Assembly: GCA_902468695.1 (NCBI GenBank)
Contig: CABQZS010000018.1
Span: 1 to 13,228, forward strand
Reading direction: 5' to 3'
Length of the DNA stretch: 13,228 nucleotides
Source of the DNA: an uncultured Collinsella sp.
GTDB lineage: Bacteria > Actinomycetota > Coriobacteriia > Coriobacteriales > Coriobacteriaceae
This document shows positions 12,560 through 13,228 of the stretch, piece after piece (position 1 is the stretch's first letter; each line of letters starts with the position of its first letter). The translations under genes and the position numbers were made by a program. The notes below the pieces were generated by a model. The model saw only the letters and a program-made list of their open reading frames with translations, had not been told where the DNA came from and searched no databases.

Positions 12560-13228
12560 CTATACGAGCGTTTCCAGATGCGCACGCAGGCGCTCAGCAT
12601 CGATATCGAGCGTTGTCTCGGCATTGACCTGGGCCAGACGATAGCCCACAAAGTAGGGCGATACCACCCAACGTGGCAGCGCCTTGGCAATGGTCCGGCC
12701 GTCTATGTGGTAGAAGAACAAGTTGTACGACTCCGCGCGACCACCGTGGTGCTCGTTCAGGACATAGCGCAGAGCTACCTGGATCGCATCGGCGAAGAGA
12801 TCCGCCTCGGCTTGGTCTCTCATGTCGTCGCTGGCAGCGATTCCCTGCGGGGCTGAAACGTTGACCTCAAAGAACCCCATGATGGGTTCGGTTGAGATGT
12901 TGACCGAGATCCTCCCCTGTTGCCAGACATTGATGCCTTCGAAATTGGCAGAAGTCAGCGAAGTGTAGCCGTCTTCCTGCTCCAAACCCACAATCTGCAT
13001 GTGCGGATGAACGAGACTACCGCCCGAGAGCGGACCCTTGTTCTTGTACATGAGCACGCTTCGATACTGCTGTGAATCGATCATCTGCTGCCAGCAACCC
13101 AGGGCAAACCGCATCACATGGTGGAGTTCATCCGGCTCATAGGTCACCAGGTCGGCATCGTGATCGGCCGACTCGATCAGCACGGTTTGACGGGTGGCGC
13201 GCAGGGTCTTGAACTTATTCTCGAGCCA
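12560..13228 (-). CDS. GalT-like HIT-superfamily protein (DUF4931-like), 5' end outside window
   Basis: The frame is open to the window edge; 222 residues are visible and the N-terminus is missing. The sequence KNKGPLSGGSLVHPHMQIVGL contains the HxHxQ signature of galactose-1-phosphate uridylyltransferase and related nucleotidyl transferases, where the middle His is the nucleotide-accepting residue. The following region ends NLFFYHIDGRTIAKALPRWVVSPYFVGYRL. This pattern recalls the DUF4931 group rather than classical GalT, from memory and not from a search. The protein probably transfers or hydrolyses a nucleotide group on a sugar phosphate. A GTG at 13183 is not a likely start because family-type sequence (WLENKFKTLRATRQTV) continues upstream. 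It converges with the symporter gene, 30 bp apart; only a small CCGC/GCGG hairpin (12535-12547) lies between. Confidence 0.8.
   Translation of the reverse strand, partial: WLENKFKTLRATRQTVLIESADHDADLVTYEPDELHHVMRFALGCWQQMIDSQQYRSVLMYKNKGPLSGGSLVHPHMQIVGLEQEDGYTSLTSANFEGINVWQQGRISVNISTEPIMGFFEVNVSAPQGIAASDDMRDQAEADLFADAIQVALRYVLNEHHGGRAESYNLFFYHIDGRTIAKALPRWVVSPYFVGYRLAQVNAETTLDIDAERLRAHLETLV

Noticed and set aside
1..13228. CRISPR array, toxin-antitoxin, phage or transposase genes
   Set aside because: No regularly spaced repeats, no transposase or integrase frames and no phage-type genes were seen; apart from the tRNA repeat and the palindromes, the window is core chromosome.

Overview
This window looks like chromosomal DNA from a gut-type Coriobacteriia, most likely Collinsella or a close relative. 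That is inferred from protein style, a GC-rich composition, and the combination of a RecJ-helicase fusion with ordinary actinobacterial/Firmicutes-like housekeeping genes; no database search was possible. Most genes lie on the minus strand, so the text below follows the minus strand from right to left where that is the direction of transcription.

Left part (1-2033). A conserved translation operon, infC-rpmI-rplT (IF-3, L35, L20), runs on the minus strand and ends at a strong intrinsic terminator (262-300). infC is preceded by a leader of about 180 nt that carries a terminator-shaped hairpin with eight U's just before the Shine-Dalgarno. The best-supported infC start is a rare AUA codon. Both point to autoregulation, by L20 attenuation and by IF-3 start-codon discrimination. 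Upstream lies a tRNA-Leu(CAA) with its own terminator. The 3' end of this tRNA plus a second terminator is repeated about 180 bp further on, and a spacer packed with palindromes separates the two copies.

Middle part (2071-5504). A cytoplasmic transglutaminase-fold protein of unknown substrate is followed by a class II fructose-bisphosphate aldolase (fba). A 132-bp nested palindrome abuts the fba stop codon, and a terminator lies beyond it. Next is a glyoxalase II-like metallo-beta-lactamase-fold hydrolase.

Right part (5593-13228). A full-length bifunctional Rel (ppGpp synthetase/hydrolase) starts 15 bp after a 1095-aa protein that joins a complete RecJ nuclease to a RecQ-like DEAH helicase. 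The fusion gene has a consensus -10 box and a 21-codon leader ORF that overlaps its start codon. The order recJ-rel-MBL hydrolase resembles the recJ-apt-relA-dtd-MBL neighbourhoods of Firmicutes, here without apt and dtd and with recJ extended by a helicase. Divergent from it on the plus strand is a bile acid:sodium symporter family membrane protein. Convergent with that is the 3' part of a GalT-like (HIT superfamily) protein cut by the window edge.

The items most worth attention are the RecJ-RecQ fusion with its leader ORF, the infC leader with AUA start, the partial tRNA-Leu duplication, and the long palindrome behind fba.
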